This document shows, piece by piece, positions 10,301-17,637 of a stretch of 64,000 nt of DNA. The notes under the pieces are model-generated. The model worked only from the letters and a program-made list of their open reading frames with translations. It ran no database searches and was not told where the DNA came from. Positions within the stretch are counted from its first letter, which is position 1, and every line of letters starts with the position of its first letter. The position numbers and the translations under genes were made by a program. This DNA comes from Myxococcales bacterium (GTDB taxonomy: Bacteria > Myxococcota_A > Bradymonadia > UBA7976 > UBA1532): positions 434,001 through 498,000 of the forward strand of contig JACKDP010000007.1 of assembly GCA_020633435.1 (NCBI GenBank), in the 5' to 3' direction.

Positions 10301-11682
10301 CGCGTGCTGGTGCGGTTGCAGGGGTCGCAGGCGTCGTCGTTGCCGGCGACCACCGCCCACTGCGTGCGCGCCATGCCGCCCACGAGGGGCTGCGGGCTGC
10401 CCTGGCTCAGCGGGGCGCTCTCCTTCTCGATGACCTGCACCCGGAAGCCGCGCTCGGCCAGCTCGTGGGCGGCGGTGAGCCCGGCGATGCCGGCGCCGAA
10501 GACGGTGACGGTGCCGACCACCACGCCGTCCTCGGGGCAGCAGCCCAGGCCGGGCAGCCGCCCGCCGAGGACGCCCTGCAGATCGGGCCGGTTGCCCGAC
10601 CGGCCCTCGGTGATGGCGGCGACCCAGCGCGTGACCGGGCCCGTCACCGGGAGCGCGGGCAGCCGGCGCCGCGGGCTGACGGCCGCCAGCAGCCGCCGCG
10701 CGAGGGGCTGGGGCAGGGCGCCGAACAGGGCGTACTGGTCGCCCAGGCCCGGGCCGAAGAAGGTGGAGGCGAACGTCGGCCAGGCCTCGCGGCCCACCGC
10801 CGCGGCGACGTCGCTGTACAGGTGCGAGACGCCGAGGGCCTCCTTCACCACCACCTGCCCAAGCTGCGACACGTCGGGGCCCAGGTCGTCCAGGATCTCC
10901 ATCGTGGCGCCATCGAAGCGATCGGCGTTGAAGCAGCCCGTCTCCTCCTGGTGGGCGCCGCAGCAGGCCTTCAGGCTGCGCTGGGGGCGCGCCGCCCGCA
11001 GGGCGCGCTCGCCGCGGACCTGCACCTCCACCTCGCGCCAGAGCAGCGACGAGATGGCGGACAGCGGCTCCTCCGCCGCCCAGACGAGGCCGGCGAGGTC
11101 GGTGTCGGGCACCGCCTCCACCGTCGCCCGGATGAACTCGACGACGGGGGCCGGGGTGGCCAGCCGCTCGATCTCGATGCCGTCGAGGCCGCCGAACACC
11201 TTGCCCAGCTCGTCGGGCATGGCGGCCACGCGCTCCTTCAGCGCGATGACGGCCGGGCCGAGGACCCAGCCGCGGACGCTCGCCCGCAGGGGCTCGAGGT
11301 AGTCGTAGACGCCGGCCTTCGGGTGCTCCGCGAGCCACTGGTCCAGCCAGACGCGCAGGGAGGGCCGCAGGCCGGCGCGCAGGGCGGGCAGCGCCGTGCG
11401 GGCGGCGGCCCAGGCGCGCCGCGTCTCGGCGCCGGTGCCCTCGGGGCCCGCGCCGAACGGGGCCTCGACGCCGTCCCAGAGCGGCGGGATGGCCAGGCCC
11501 GGTGGGGCCCAGGAGGCGCGGCGATCGTCGTAGGCCGGGCCGTAGATGCCCGCGCGGATGGCGCCGACCAGCCCGCGGATGACGGGCGCGTGCTCCCGAT
11601 CCCCCGCCTTGCCCGCCAGCACGAGCTGGCCCAGCCGCTCGACCAGGCCCTCGAGAGTCTCACCCTTGCTCGACGTCGCCAT
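7318..11682 (-). CDS. Very large FAD-dependent desaturase/amine-oxidase-type flavoprotein
   Basis: This 1454-residue protein is the last gene of the isoprenoid operon. Residues 1-390 are a helical domain I do not recognise. A dinucleotide-binding motif (VTVFGAGIAGLTAAHELAER, about 390) then opens a flavin-containing amine-oxidase/phytoene-desaturase-type fold. It includes GEHGYRFFPSFYRHIFDTMR, a signature of carotenoid- and squalene-related FAD oxidoreductases. The FAD-closing strand comes very late (FAGTYLRTFTRMTTMEAAN, about 1275), so several hundred residues are inserted between the two halves compared with typical 500-residue desaturases. Cys-rich patches near 520 and 830 are unusual. A likely role is oxidation or desaturation of the isoprenoid made by the upstream synthase. 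AGAGGTGAT precedes the ATG, which lies inside the upstream gene. Confidence 0.85.
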   Translation of the reverse strand: MATSSKGETLEGLVERLGQLVLAGKAGDREHAPVIRGLVGAIRAGIYGPAYDDRRASWAPPGLAIPPLWDGVEAPFGAGPEGTGAETRRAWAAARTALPALRAGLRPSLRVWLDQWLAEHPKAGVYDYLEPLRASVRGWVLGPAVIALKERVAAMPDELGKVFGGLDGIEIERLATPAPVVEFIRATVEAVPDTDLAGLVWAAEEPLSAISSLLWREVEVQVRGERALRAARPQRSLKACCGAHQEETGCFNADRFDGATMEILDDLGPDVSQLGQVVVKEALGVSHLYSDVAAAVGREAWPTFASTFFGPGLGDQYALFGALPQPLARRLLAAVSPRRRLPALPVTGPVTRWVAAITEGRSGNRPDLQGVLGGRLPGLGCCPEDGVVVGTVTVFGAGIAGLTAAHELAERGFRVQVIEKESAPLSQGSPQPLVGGMARTQWAVVAGNDDACDPCNRTSTRLQPVDTYTLVGGILLPLGRLGDAATFAQLGPALAEAGRDDSVHLRLRLPTDAETDAVDTQQDAAAARARLRVLAAGSAAALLDEPDALGRVLRAVDAIEIAPAEHGCAPCGAVEPAATDGLLELRLVCGLFPGEHGYRFFPSFYRHIFDTMRRTPVYQGNGYESASTTFDNLVSTFQQVFAGEGAQASFTRDRPASFEAFRREYVRMLVDLGFEKRDITRLMTRLFRYLSSSTERRAAEFEDLSWWDFLIGATPQDPTPRWTFSPEFERHLKAAPQALVAMDATYGDARTQGNIVVQLLLDQFRAGGPTDSTLNGPTSTAWLELWKLHLQALGVQFFAGELKNICPPACPTDRGQPPQKPNQILDFCVSWPGGKAPACYCPRTNYYVLATDVVTAEKVTRDLRLSLRDHGVPGDLDGYTTTVPWEGPALLPRHYLRVVLPDRLLLPTGAGNTLTGRLTSRAQLPLVVELIGLTLSRLRQLGKRGTGQIETRLLRNNPGEPRVARVVVESTDPIARVIADVEALLAPGGSGANTIGASDALQAAQWAVSGLDASAADKAALQQATVFEEPEGDRLSQELTAVLRRGARYGATPKDRLQTFAGIQYFFDQELKIARGHVYYYDTDWGLSSISQLQFWRYKRILRDQGVRGILSVDIGDWRKPSRYLGKSALDCTANEIAEEVWRQIAESLRRNSRFGLRAAVLPIPRPTHWYLDDALKFGELQVEEVTSSSGTSICVRVQTSSCAPLVENRTPFLVNNVSDWANRPGPEPMNPDDPAPVKPADEPHIWQADHGGYGVHFGQLVFAGTYLRTFTRMTTMEAANESARHAVNALLDHVTAFGYRDWSDNGGVSSLPGSTNVPFFRREAFGPDRTDAQVRCRLDMDDVPLPALAVAGDYCDIWDPEQHELDDLAFFKRVDALLFEMGKPHLSEILGLDELADRLHPALGDPAALLSGLIDTVRRDLHLSTPEDLAGGDGVAAALKKAVAWVREKLGQP

Positions 11683-12133
11683 CGATCACCTCTGGCCGCG
11701 GTGCGGCCGCTCGTCCCGGCCCGGGGCCGGCTTGGGGGTCCAGCGCCGCGAAGCGCGCGCGCAGCGGGCCGAAGCCCGGGGCGCGCACGGCGGCGTGCAG
11801 GTAGACATGCAATCCCGCCAGCAGCCGGCGGAGATCATCAAGAGTTCCAAAGAGTTGCAGCCGGTCGCCCTGCACCGCCGCGGCCAGCGTGAGCTGCCCG
11901 TCCAGCAGCGCGGCGATGACGGTGGCGTCGGTGACCAGCCGCACGGCCGCGGGGCCCGGCGGCACCACGCGCACCTCGCCGGCCTCGGCGCGGATGCCGA
12001 AGCGCTCCTCGCCCAGCGCGAGGTCGAGGTGCAGGCCGGCCAGCCGCTGGCCGAGGGCGTCCCACAGAGGCGGAGCCTCCCAGCGCACCACGGCGAGGGA
12101 CTCGGCGATGAGCGCGCGCAGGGTGTCAGCCAC
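11660..12133 (-). CDS. SCP2-like sterol/lipid-carrier protein
   Basis: This 157-residue protein has the strand pattern of SCP2-like domains. VRLVTDATVIAALLDGQLT, then LAAAVQGDRLQLFGTLDDL, resembles the lipid-binding sheet and helix of sterol-carrier protein 2 relatives. There is no signal peptide. It starts with GTG inside the end of the CrtC/AttH-like gene (8-base overlap) and its end overlaps the start of the flavoprotein by 23 bases, so translation is coupled in both directions. In this operon it could hold a hydrophobic isoprenoid intermediate and present it to the enzymes on either side. The family call rests on pattern only. Confidence 0.6.
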   Translation of the reverse strand: MADTLRALIAESLAVVRWEAPPLWDALGQRLAGLHLDLALGEERFGIRAEAGEVRVVPPGPAAVRLVTDATVIAALLDGQLTLAAAVQGDRLQLFGTLDDLRRLLAGLHVYLHAAVRAPGFGPLRARFAALDPQAGPGPGRAAAPRPEVIDGDVEQG

Positions 12134-13160
12134 GGACGAACTCGAAGACGGCGGGGCCGGCGAGGGCGACGGCCTCGCCGCCCACGGCGCCGGTCAGCGT
12201 CACGGGGCCGCTCACCTCGTTGAGCCGCGTCACCCCGAGGGGGTCGGCCTCGTCGGGGATGAGGATCTGGGCGACGTGGGTGGCCTCGAAGCGCAGGCGC
12301 AGGTGGTCGCCGTCGGCCTCGGCGGTGGCCTCGAGCCAGGCGGGCACGTCGCCGCTCTCCTCGGGGGCGAGCAGCGCCATCACGGGGGGCAGCTTGTACG
12401 CGCCGGCCAGCGCGAGCGGCGGGCCCGCCTCCACCGCCAGGTCGCGATCCCGGAAGACGCGCCGCTGATCGGGGCCCCGCCAGAGGAAGAGCCCCTGCGT
12501 CGCGACGCGCGTGCGGCGGCGGTCGGCCATGCGCACGAAGACCACCGACCACGGGCAGGCGGCGTCGGCGGGCACGGCCTGGCCCCACTCCCAGGCGAAG
12601 TCGTCGCCCCACTGGAAGTGGCCCCAGTTGTGGTCGTGGTAGGCCAGCGCGCCGGCGACGCGGTGGCGGCGGCCGTCGACGACCACCTCCCCGTCGGCCA
12701 TGGCGCGGGGCACGATGAGCCAGGAGAGCTGCCGGCCGGGGCCGAGCGGGATGTTGCTGGACACCGCGGGCCACGTCTCGGGCCGCACGCGCAGGCGCGC
12801 CGACAGCCCGGGCAGCGCCACGTCCACCAGCCAGGCGCCGTCGGCGAAGCGCAGGCCGCTCGGGCCGAAGCGGGCGTCCACCTGGCCGCCGCGCACCTGC
12901 AGATCGGCGGCCACCGTCCGCTCCACCACGCCGCGGTGGCCCTCGGCGGTGCGGACCACGACGATGACGCGGCCGACCTCCTGCCCCGGGCGGCCGTCGA
13001 GGCGGTGCTCGTCGCCCAGGCTGAAGTTGATGAGCAGCTCGAGGCCGGGCGCGTGCACCAGGAAGTGCTGCCACTCCTTGTGGCCCCCCGGGCCGCCCAG
13101 GTGGGCGGGGGAGCGGCGGAAGTAGTCCGTCTCCTGGACGCGGCGGGCCAGCGCGCTCAT
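12126..13160 (-). CDS. CrtC/AttH-like (hydroxyneurosporene synthase family) protein
   Basis: This 344-residue protein carries the family hallmark DHNWGHFQWGDDFAWEWG (about residues 185-202), preceded by NIPLGPGRQLSWLIVPRA. Both are typical of the two-lipocalin-domain CrtC/AttH group. CrtC adds water across a carotenoid 1,2 double bond. Many relatives of unknown substrate exist in terpenoid clusters. There is no signal peptide. The ATG overlaps the stop of the preceding 84-residue gene (ATGA). With a prenyl diphosphate synthase upstream and a desaturase-type flavoprotein downstream, a hydration or cyclisation step on an isoprenoid is the best inference. The window contains no phytoene synthase, so a classical carotenoid is not assured. 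Confidence 0.8.
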   Translation of the reverse strand: MSALARRVQETDYFRRSPAHLGGPGGHKEWQHFLVHAPGLELLINFSLGDEHRLDGRPGQEVGRVIVVVRTAEGHRGVVERTVAADLQVRGGQVDARFGPSGLRFADGAWLVDVALPGLSARLRVRPETWPAVSSNIPLGPGRQLSWLIVPRAMADGEVVVDGRRHRVAGALAYHDHNWGHFQWGDDFAWEWGQAVPADAACPWSVVFVRMADRRRTRVATQGLFLWRGPDQRRVFRDRDLAVEAGPPLALAGAYKLPPVMALLAPEESGDVPAWLEATAEADGDHLRLRFEATHVAQILIPDEADPLGVTRLNEVSGPVTLTGAVGGEAVALAGPAVFEFVRG

Positions 13161-13411
13161 CGCAGCAGGGCCTCCGGGGGCGGCGTGGCCGGCGGCGCGG
13201 GGGGCGGCGGGGCCAGCGGGGGCAGGGCCGCCCGCAGGCGCTGGTCCAGGGCGACGAGGCCGAGGGCGGCGCAGAGGACGGGATCGGTGGGCGGCGCGCT
13301 CGCGGCGGGCGCGGGGGCCTCGGCCGGCAGGGCCTCGCCCGCCGAGATGAGGCCCAACAGCGCGAAGAGAAAAGCGTTTTCCTCTTCGAAGGCGGCGCGC
13401 AGGCGGCTCAT
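13157..13411 (-). CDS. Small Ala/Pro-rich protein of the isoprenoid operon
   Basis: This 84-residue protein starts MSRLRAAFEEENAFLFALLG. It has two hydrophobic stretches (AFLFALLGLISAG, then VLCAALGLVAL) separated by an Ala/Pro linker, and a proline-rich tail. Both ends form four-base ATGA overlaps with neighbouring genes, so it belongs to the coupled operon. I do not recognise it. The short hydrophobic stretches suggest peripheral membrane contact or a small helical hairpin that partners one of the operon enzymes. Confidence 0.65.
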   Translation of the reverse strand: MSRLRAAFEEENAFLFALLGLISAGEALPAEAPAPAASAPPTDPVLCAALGLVALDQRLRAALPPLAPPPPAPPATPPPEALLR

Positions 13412-14077
13412 GGCTTCGGCCCGAAGAGCCGCTGCAGCAGCCCCTCCGCGTCGCCGCGGCGCGTCGCCTCGATGAAGGCCTCCAGGAAGCCCGAGGGCAG
13501 GGGGCCCTGGTGCTCGCCCAGGACGTCGGCCGTCACCCCCTGGAAGATGGCCCGGCCGCGGCGGACGAGGTCGCTGTCGGCCAGCGTCGTCTGCCAGCGC
13601 CGCCCCGCCTCCGTCTCGGCGAAGCGGCGGCCCTCGGCCACCAGCGCCGCGAAGGCTGCCTGGGCCGCCACGGGGTACTTCACCAGCAGGGTGCGGGCCT
13701 CGTGCAGCCGGCGCAGCGTGGCGTCCTCGGCCACGGCGGCGTCGGGGGCCTGGGCGAAGAGGCGGTCGAAGTCCTCCCGGTACCGCTTGAGCACCTCGCC
13801 GTACTCGATGACGGTGCGGCGCAGGTCGTCGTGCAGGTCGGCGGCGGTCGGCGCGGCCTCGGCCGGCGGGGCGGGCGACGGGGCGGGCGCCGCGGCCGTC
13901 GGCTCGGCGGCCGGCGTCGCCGGGGCTGGCTCGGCCGGGGGTGCCCAGCCGGGTGGCCAGGCGGGCGAGGCGCGCCCCGGGATCGGCCGGCCCCCCCTCG
14001 TCGTGCAGCTCGGCGAGGGCGCGGGCCAGGCGCTCGGGGTCGGCGCCCCCGCGCAGCAGCGTCAGGGCGGGCTTCAT
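13408..14077 (-). CDS. Helical protein of the isoprenoid operon, interrupted by a one-base frameshift
   Basis: From the ATG at 14077 (MKPALTLLRGGADPERLARA) the frame reads well until a five-G run at 13937-13941, where it turns into Arg/Pro-rich nonsense. The neighbouring frame then reads naturally through an Ala/Pro linker into a helical domain (DLHDDLRRTVIEYGEVLKRY onward) and stops at 13408 in an ATGA overlap with the next gene. Removing one base in the run gives a continuous 222-residue protein. As sequenced, only a 128-residue C-terminal piece starting at 13794 is open. Its start overlaps the stop of the polyprenyl synthase (ATGA), which supports the full-length reading. The function is unknown. 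Confidence 0.65.
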
Positions 14078-15216
14078 CGGGTGCGCTCCAGCACGTAGTC
14101 CACCAGCGCGTGCAGGAAGTCGCGCGCGGGGGAGGGGGGCAGCCAGGGGTGGCAGGCCGTCAGGGCCTCGCCCGCCGCGCGGGCGTGGCGGGTGGCGAAG
14201 GCGCGGGCGTGGGCCAGGCTGCCGCAGTCATCGATGCGATCCCGCAGCCACGCCACCTCGGCGGCGTCCTTCGGCGGGCCGGCGTCGCCGCTGATCCGGC
14301 TGAGCAGGCGGTCGTGGCCGGCGGGGGTCAGCTCCCCGGCCGCGCGCAGGGCGCAAAGCTCGGCGACGAGGGCCTCGGTGGCCGGCTCGGGGCGGGGCCG
14401 GGCCAGCAGCGCGCGGGCGCGGTCGGCGTCGGCGGCGTCGAGGTGCCGCAGGGTGTGCAGCAGGATGATCGTCCGCTTGCCCTCCCAGAGATCCCCCGCC
14501 CACTCCTTGCCGTAGGCGTCGCGCCCCTCCTCCAGGTTCAGCAGGTCGTCCTGCACCTGGAAGGCGATGCCCAGGTCGCGGGCGAAGGGCAGCAGGGCGG
14601 CGAGCTGGTCGGGGCGGGCCCCCGCGGCGATGGCCCCCACCTGCACCGGCGCGATGAAGCTGTACCAGGCGGTCTTCTGGACCACCATGCGGGTGTAGTC
14701 GTCCTCCGACAGATCCCAGACCTGCCGCTGGATCCACGAGAGCTCGAGGGCCTGCCCCTCCACCGACTCGCGCACCATGTGGGCGACGCGCTCCAGGATG
14801 TGCAGCGCGCGGCCCAGGCCCACCCGGGCGGTGTTCTCGAGCAGGGGCCCCAGGGCCAGCGCCAGCATGGCGTCGCCGGTGTTGATGGCCACCGGCACCC
14901 CGTGCTCGCGGTGCAGGGCGGGCGCGCCGCGGCGCAGGTGGGAGCCATCCTCCACGTCGTCATGCAGCAGGAAGGCGTTGTGGTAGAGCTCCAGCACCGC
15001 CGCCGTCCGCCGCACCATGTCCTCGCGGCCGCCGAGGGCGCGGCAGGCCTGCAGGCAGAGCGCCGGGCGCAGGCCCTTCGCCGCGCGCAGCGGGTAGTCG
15101 AGGATGAGCTCCTTGAGCAGGCGCTGGTCGGGGGTGCCACCGGGGATGATGGCGTCCAGCTCCTGGAGGACGACGTCGCGGGCCTCGTCCAGCGCCTCTG
15201 ATAACAAACCCGACAT
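14074..15216 (-). CDS. Polyprenyl (geranylgeranyl-type) diphosphate synthase
   Basis: This 380-residue trans-prenyltransferase condenses isopentenyl diphosphate with an allylic diphosphate. The first Asp-rich motif is DDVED at residues 86-90 (context NAFLLHDDVEDGSHLRRG), without the two-residue insertion of bacterial farnesyl synthases. The second is DDLLN (context FQVQDDLLNLEEG), where Asn replaces the last Asp. A conserved KEWAGDLWEGKRT segment follows. A Phe four residues before the first motif suggests a short chain (C15-C20), but the product cannot be read from sequence. I chose the ATG at 15216 (MSGLLSEAL) over an upstream TTG that coincides with a -35-like TTGACA. It is the first gene of the tightly coupled operon that ends with the giant flavoprotein. 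Confidence 0.92.
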   Translation of the reverse strand: MSGLLSEALDEARDVVLQELDAIIPGGTPDQRLLKELILDYPLRAAKGLRPALCLQACRALGGREDMVRRTAAVLELYHNAFLLHDDVEDGSHLRRGAPALHREHGVPVAINTGDAMLALALGPLLENTARVGLGRALHILERVAHMVRESVEGQALELSWIQRQVWDLSEDDYTRMVVQKTAWYSFIAPVQVGAIAAGARPDQLAALLPFARDLGIAFQVQDDLLNLEEGRDAYGKEWAGDLWEGKRTIILLHTLRHLDAADADRARALLARPRPEPATEALVAELCALRAAGELTPAGHDRLLSRISGDAGPPKDAAEVAWLRDRIDDCGSLAHARAFATRHARAAGEALTACHPWLPPSPARDFLHALVDYVLERTR

Positions 15217-15239
15217 AGGCACCAGGGTGAGTGTCGGTC

Positions 15240-15270
15240 GTATGCCCTCACACCCGCCCGGCGCTGTCAA
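15240..15270 (-). promoter_or_regulatory. Possible promoter of the isoprenoid operon
   Basis: On the minus strand a perfect TTGACA (15270-15265) lies in the gap between the alkaline-phosphatase-fold gene and the synthase ATG. The only -10-like hexamer is GCATAC, 19 bases downstream, which is weak and too far. This is offered because the -35 match is exact and the stretch is AT-richer than its surroundings. Confidence 0.25.
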
Positions 15271-15291
15271 CCGGATCGCACCCGGGCGGGC

Positions 15292-16665
15292 TCAGTCGGC
15301 CATCGTCGCCAGCAGCAGGTCGTACACGGCGGTCATGTCCATGTGGTCGGTGGCCCCCACGGTGCGCGTCGACAGCAGGACGGGCCCGGCCTCGCGGCTG
15401 GACGGCAGGCGCCCATGGCTGCCGCGCACCAGGCGGTCGTCGAGGGGGATGACGTCCATGTAGTAGCGCATCCCCGCCATCTTCTTGAGGAGCGTCCAGC
15501 CGATCTTCAGCTTCAGGGCCTTGATGGCCGGGTCGGTGAAGAGCTCCACCGGGTCGTAGCCCGGCTTGCGGTGGATGTCGACGGTGCGGGCGAAGTCGGG
15601 GGCCACGGCGTCATCGAGCCAGTAGTAGTAGGTGAACCAGCGGCCCGGGGCGGCGATGGCCACCAGCTCGCCGCTGCGGGGGTGGTCGAGGCCGGCGGCT
15701 CGCTTGCCCTCGGCGTCGAGCACGCGCTCCACGCCGTCCAGCCCCTCCAGCAGCCGCTTCACCGAAGAAACCTTTTGCGGATCGGACACATAGACGTGGG
15801 CGATCTGGTGGTCCGCCACGGCGAACGCCGCGCTCTGGCCGCCATCCAGCAGCTCCCAGCCCGTGTCCACGAGGTCGACCCGCAGCAGCCCGGCCTCGCG
15901 CAGAGCCCGGTTGATGTGCACGCCCTGGTCGACGGCCTCGATGCCGTACTCGCTCAGGACGACGACCTCGTAGCCGAGGCCGCGGGCGTGATCGACGAGG
16001 TCGCCGGCCACCTGGTCGATCTCCTGGGCGGCCTTCACGGCGTGGGGCCCGCTGGGGCCGTGGCGCTGCAGGTCGTAGTCGAGGTGGGGCAGGTAGCAGA
16101 GCACCAGCCCGGGGCGGTCGCGATCGATGACCTTCCGCGTCGCCTCGGCGATCCACGCCGACGACTTGAGGTCGGCCGTGGGGCCCCAGAAGTTGAAGAG
16201 GGGGAAGCGGCCCAGCTCCCCCTGCAGCCAGCCGCGCAGATCCGGCGGCTCGGAGCGGATGCTGGGGATCTTGCGGCCATCGGACGGGTAGACGGGGCGC
16301 GGGGTGACCGCCCAGTCCACGTCGGCGTACATGTTGTACCACCAGAACATCTTGGCCACGGTCAGGTCGGCGCCGAAGCGCTCGCGGGCCGTTCGCCAGA
16401 GGCGCGGCCCCTCGACCAGGTGGTTGGACTGGCGCCACAGCCAGACCTCGGCCAGATCGCGGAAGTACCAGCCATTCGCCACGATGCCGTGATCGCGGGG
16501 GGGTCGCCCGGTGAGGAGCGTCGCCTGGCTGGTGCACGTCACCGCCGGCAGGGGGGGCGTGAGCGTGGCCTGGAAGCCCTCGGCCCCGATGGCGCGCAGG
16601 CGCGGGGTGTGGGCGAGCAGGTCGGGGGTGAGGCCGACCACGTTGAGCACCAGCAGCTTCTTCAC
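15292..16665 (-). CDS. Alkaline-phosphatase-superfamily phosphodiesterase/nucleotide pyrophosphatase
   Basis: This 457-residue protein begins VKKLLVLNVVGLTPDLL and has the nucleophile region TCTSQATLLTGRPPRDHGI, matching the Thr-containing metal site of type I phosphodiesterases. Later metal-binding residues are in YLPHLDYDLQRHGP and ADHQIAHVYV. There is no signal peptide. The GTG at 16665 is chosen because a full AGGAGG lies four bases upstream; an upstream in-frame GTG has no ribosome site. It lies upstream of the polyprenyl synthase on the same strand (75-base gap), so it might supply a phosphate-removing step to that pathway. Cleavage of nucleotide or phospholipid diesters is equally possible. 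Confidence 0.85.
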   Translation of the reverse strand: MKKLLVLNVVGLTPDLLAHTPRLRAIGAEGFQATLTPPLPAVTCTSQATLLTGRPPRDHGIVANGWYFRDLAEVWLWRQSNHLVEGPRLWRTARERFGADLTVAKMFWWYNMYADVDWAVTPRPVYPSDGRKIPSIRSEPPDLRGWLQGELGRFPLFNFWGPTADLKSSAWIAEATRKVIDRDRPGLVLCYLPHLDYDLQRHGPSGPHAVKAAQEIDQVAGDLVDHARGLGYEVVVLSEYGIEAVDQGVHINRALREAGLLRVDLVDTGWELLDGGQSAAFAVADHQIAHVYVSDPQKVSSVKRLLEGLDGVERVLDAEGKRAAGLDHPRSGELVAIAAPGRWFTYYYWLDDAVAPDFARTVDIHRKPGYDPVELFTDPAIKALKLKIGWTLLKKMAGMRYYMDVIPLDDRLVRGSHGRLPSSREAGPVLLSTRTVGATDHMDMTAVYDLLLATMAD

Positions 16666-16731
16666 CGATCCTCCTGGGGACGCCGCGGACCGAGGTACCA
16701 CGAAACGGCCGGGTATGGCATATGGGCGGGC

Positions 16732-17634
16732 ATGTCACGCCTGCCGATCGTCGCCCTGTCCTGGATGCTCCTGGCGGCCTGTGGCCGCACCGATCCCGTC
16801 ATCGTCGACGCGAGCCCGCCCCGCGACGCGGCCCCGGCGTCCGAGGCGCCCTTGCCCGACGCCGGCGCCGCCGAGGCCTCCGACGTGGCCCGGGCCGCCC
16901 TGCGCCGGCAGGACTACGACCAGCAGCACACCCTCGCGCTGCCGGCGGTGGCGCCCGGCTGGCTCAAGGAGCTGCAGCCCGCTGCCCTGCCCATGAAGCT
17001 GGTGGCGTACGGCCTCGAGCGCGGCATGGCGAAGACGAAGCCCGTGCCGGGGCGCCACAAGGAGATGGTGCGCTTCGTCACCACCCTGCACGACGCCGCC
17101 CTGCGCGAGGGGATGGCGCGGCACCTCATCACCGCCGGCTGGCCCGTGCGCGACCGCACCCTGGCGACGCCCATCACGCACCCCGTGCGCGGCCGGATGA
17201 CGGTGACGATCACCGCCCGGGCCGAGCTGGCGACGCGCATCGAGCTGGTGGTGGAGGGGCAGGAGGCCCCGGGGGCGCCGCCGCTGGAGGATCCGACGAA
17301 GCTCCTGCAGCGGCCGCTGGACTGGCTGGACGACGCGGTGGCGCAGCCGGTGGGCTATGAGTTCGGGCACTTCCACGCGGTGCGGTTCCAGGGGGCCGTC
17401 ACCGACGTGCAGCGCATCGCCTACGCGGTGCGCTTCGCCGACGCCGGGGTGCGCGACGCGTGGCGCCTGCGCCTGGCCGACCGCGCCGAGGCGTCCGGCC
17501 TCAAGGTCGAGGCGCGCGAGAGCCTGCTCTTCCGCGGGGCGGATGGCGGCATCTTCACCGTGCGGGACACGGCCGATCCGCAGATCCTGGTCATCCACCA
17601 CCAGCAGCGGTGGACGCGGCCGCCGGCGCGCTGA
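16732..17634 (+). CDS. Lipoprotein of unknown function
   Basis: The protein has 300 residues. The signal MSRLPIVALSWMLLAACGRT ends in a clear lipobox (LAAC). A short Asp/Ala/Pro linker leads into a folded domain from about residue 60. That domain begins with basic amphipathic sequence (GLERGMAKTKPVPGRHKEMV) and continues as alternating beta strands. I recognise no enzyme motif. It is divergent from the phosphodiesterase gene (66 bases between start codons) and convergent with the next gene (three bases between stops). Confidence 0.75.
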   Translation: MSRLPIVALSWMLLAACGRTDPVIVDASPPRDAAPASEAPLPDAGAAEASDVARAALRRQDYDQQHTLALPAVAPGWLKELQPAALPMKLVAYGLERGMAKTKPVPGRHKEMVRFVTTLHDAALREGMARHLITAGWPVRDRTLATPITHPVRGRMTVTITARAELATRIELVVEGQEAPGAPPLEDPTKLLQRPLDWLDDAVAQPVGYEFGHFHAVRFQGAVTDVQRIAYAVRFADAGVRDAWRLRLADRAEASGLKVEARESLLFRGADGGIFTVRDTADPQILVIHHQQRWTRPPAR

Positions 17635-17637
17635 GCC

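Noticed and set aside
7414..11892. 1492-codon open frame antisense to the giant flavoprotein
   Set aside because: High-GC shadow frame; the minus strand carries the FAD motif, ribosome site and operon overlaps.
13157..14077. Single 306-residue protein spanning two genes
   Set aside because: Its middle third is Arg/Pro/Gly nonsense. The real content is two overlapping genes, one with a one-base shift.
7318..15216. Classical carotenoid gene cluster
   Set aside because: No phytoene synthase, CrtI-size desaturase or lycopene cyclase is present; only the CrtC-like and prenyl synthase genes overlap with such clusters.
15268..15270. TTG start for the polyprenyl synthase
   Set aside because: It lies within a perfect TTGACA, lacks a ribosome site, and adds residues unlike the family; the ATG at 15216 fits better.
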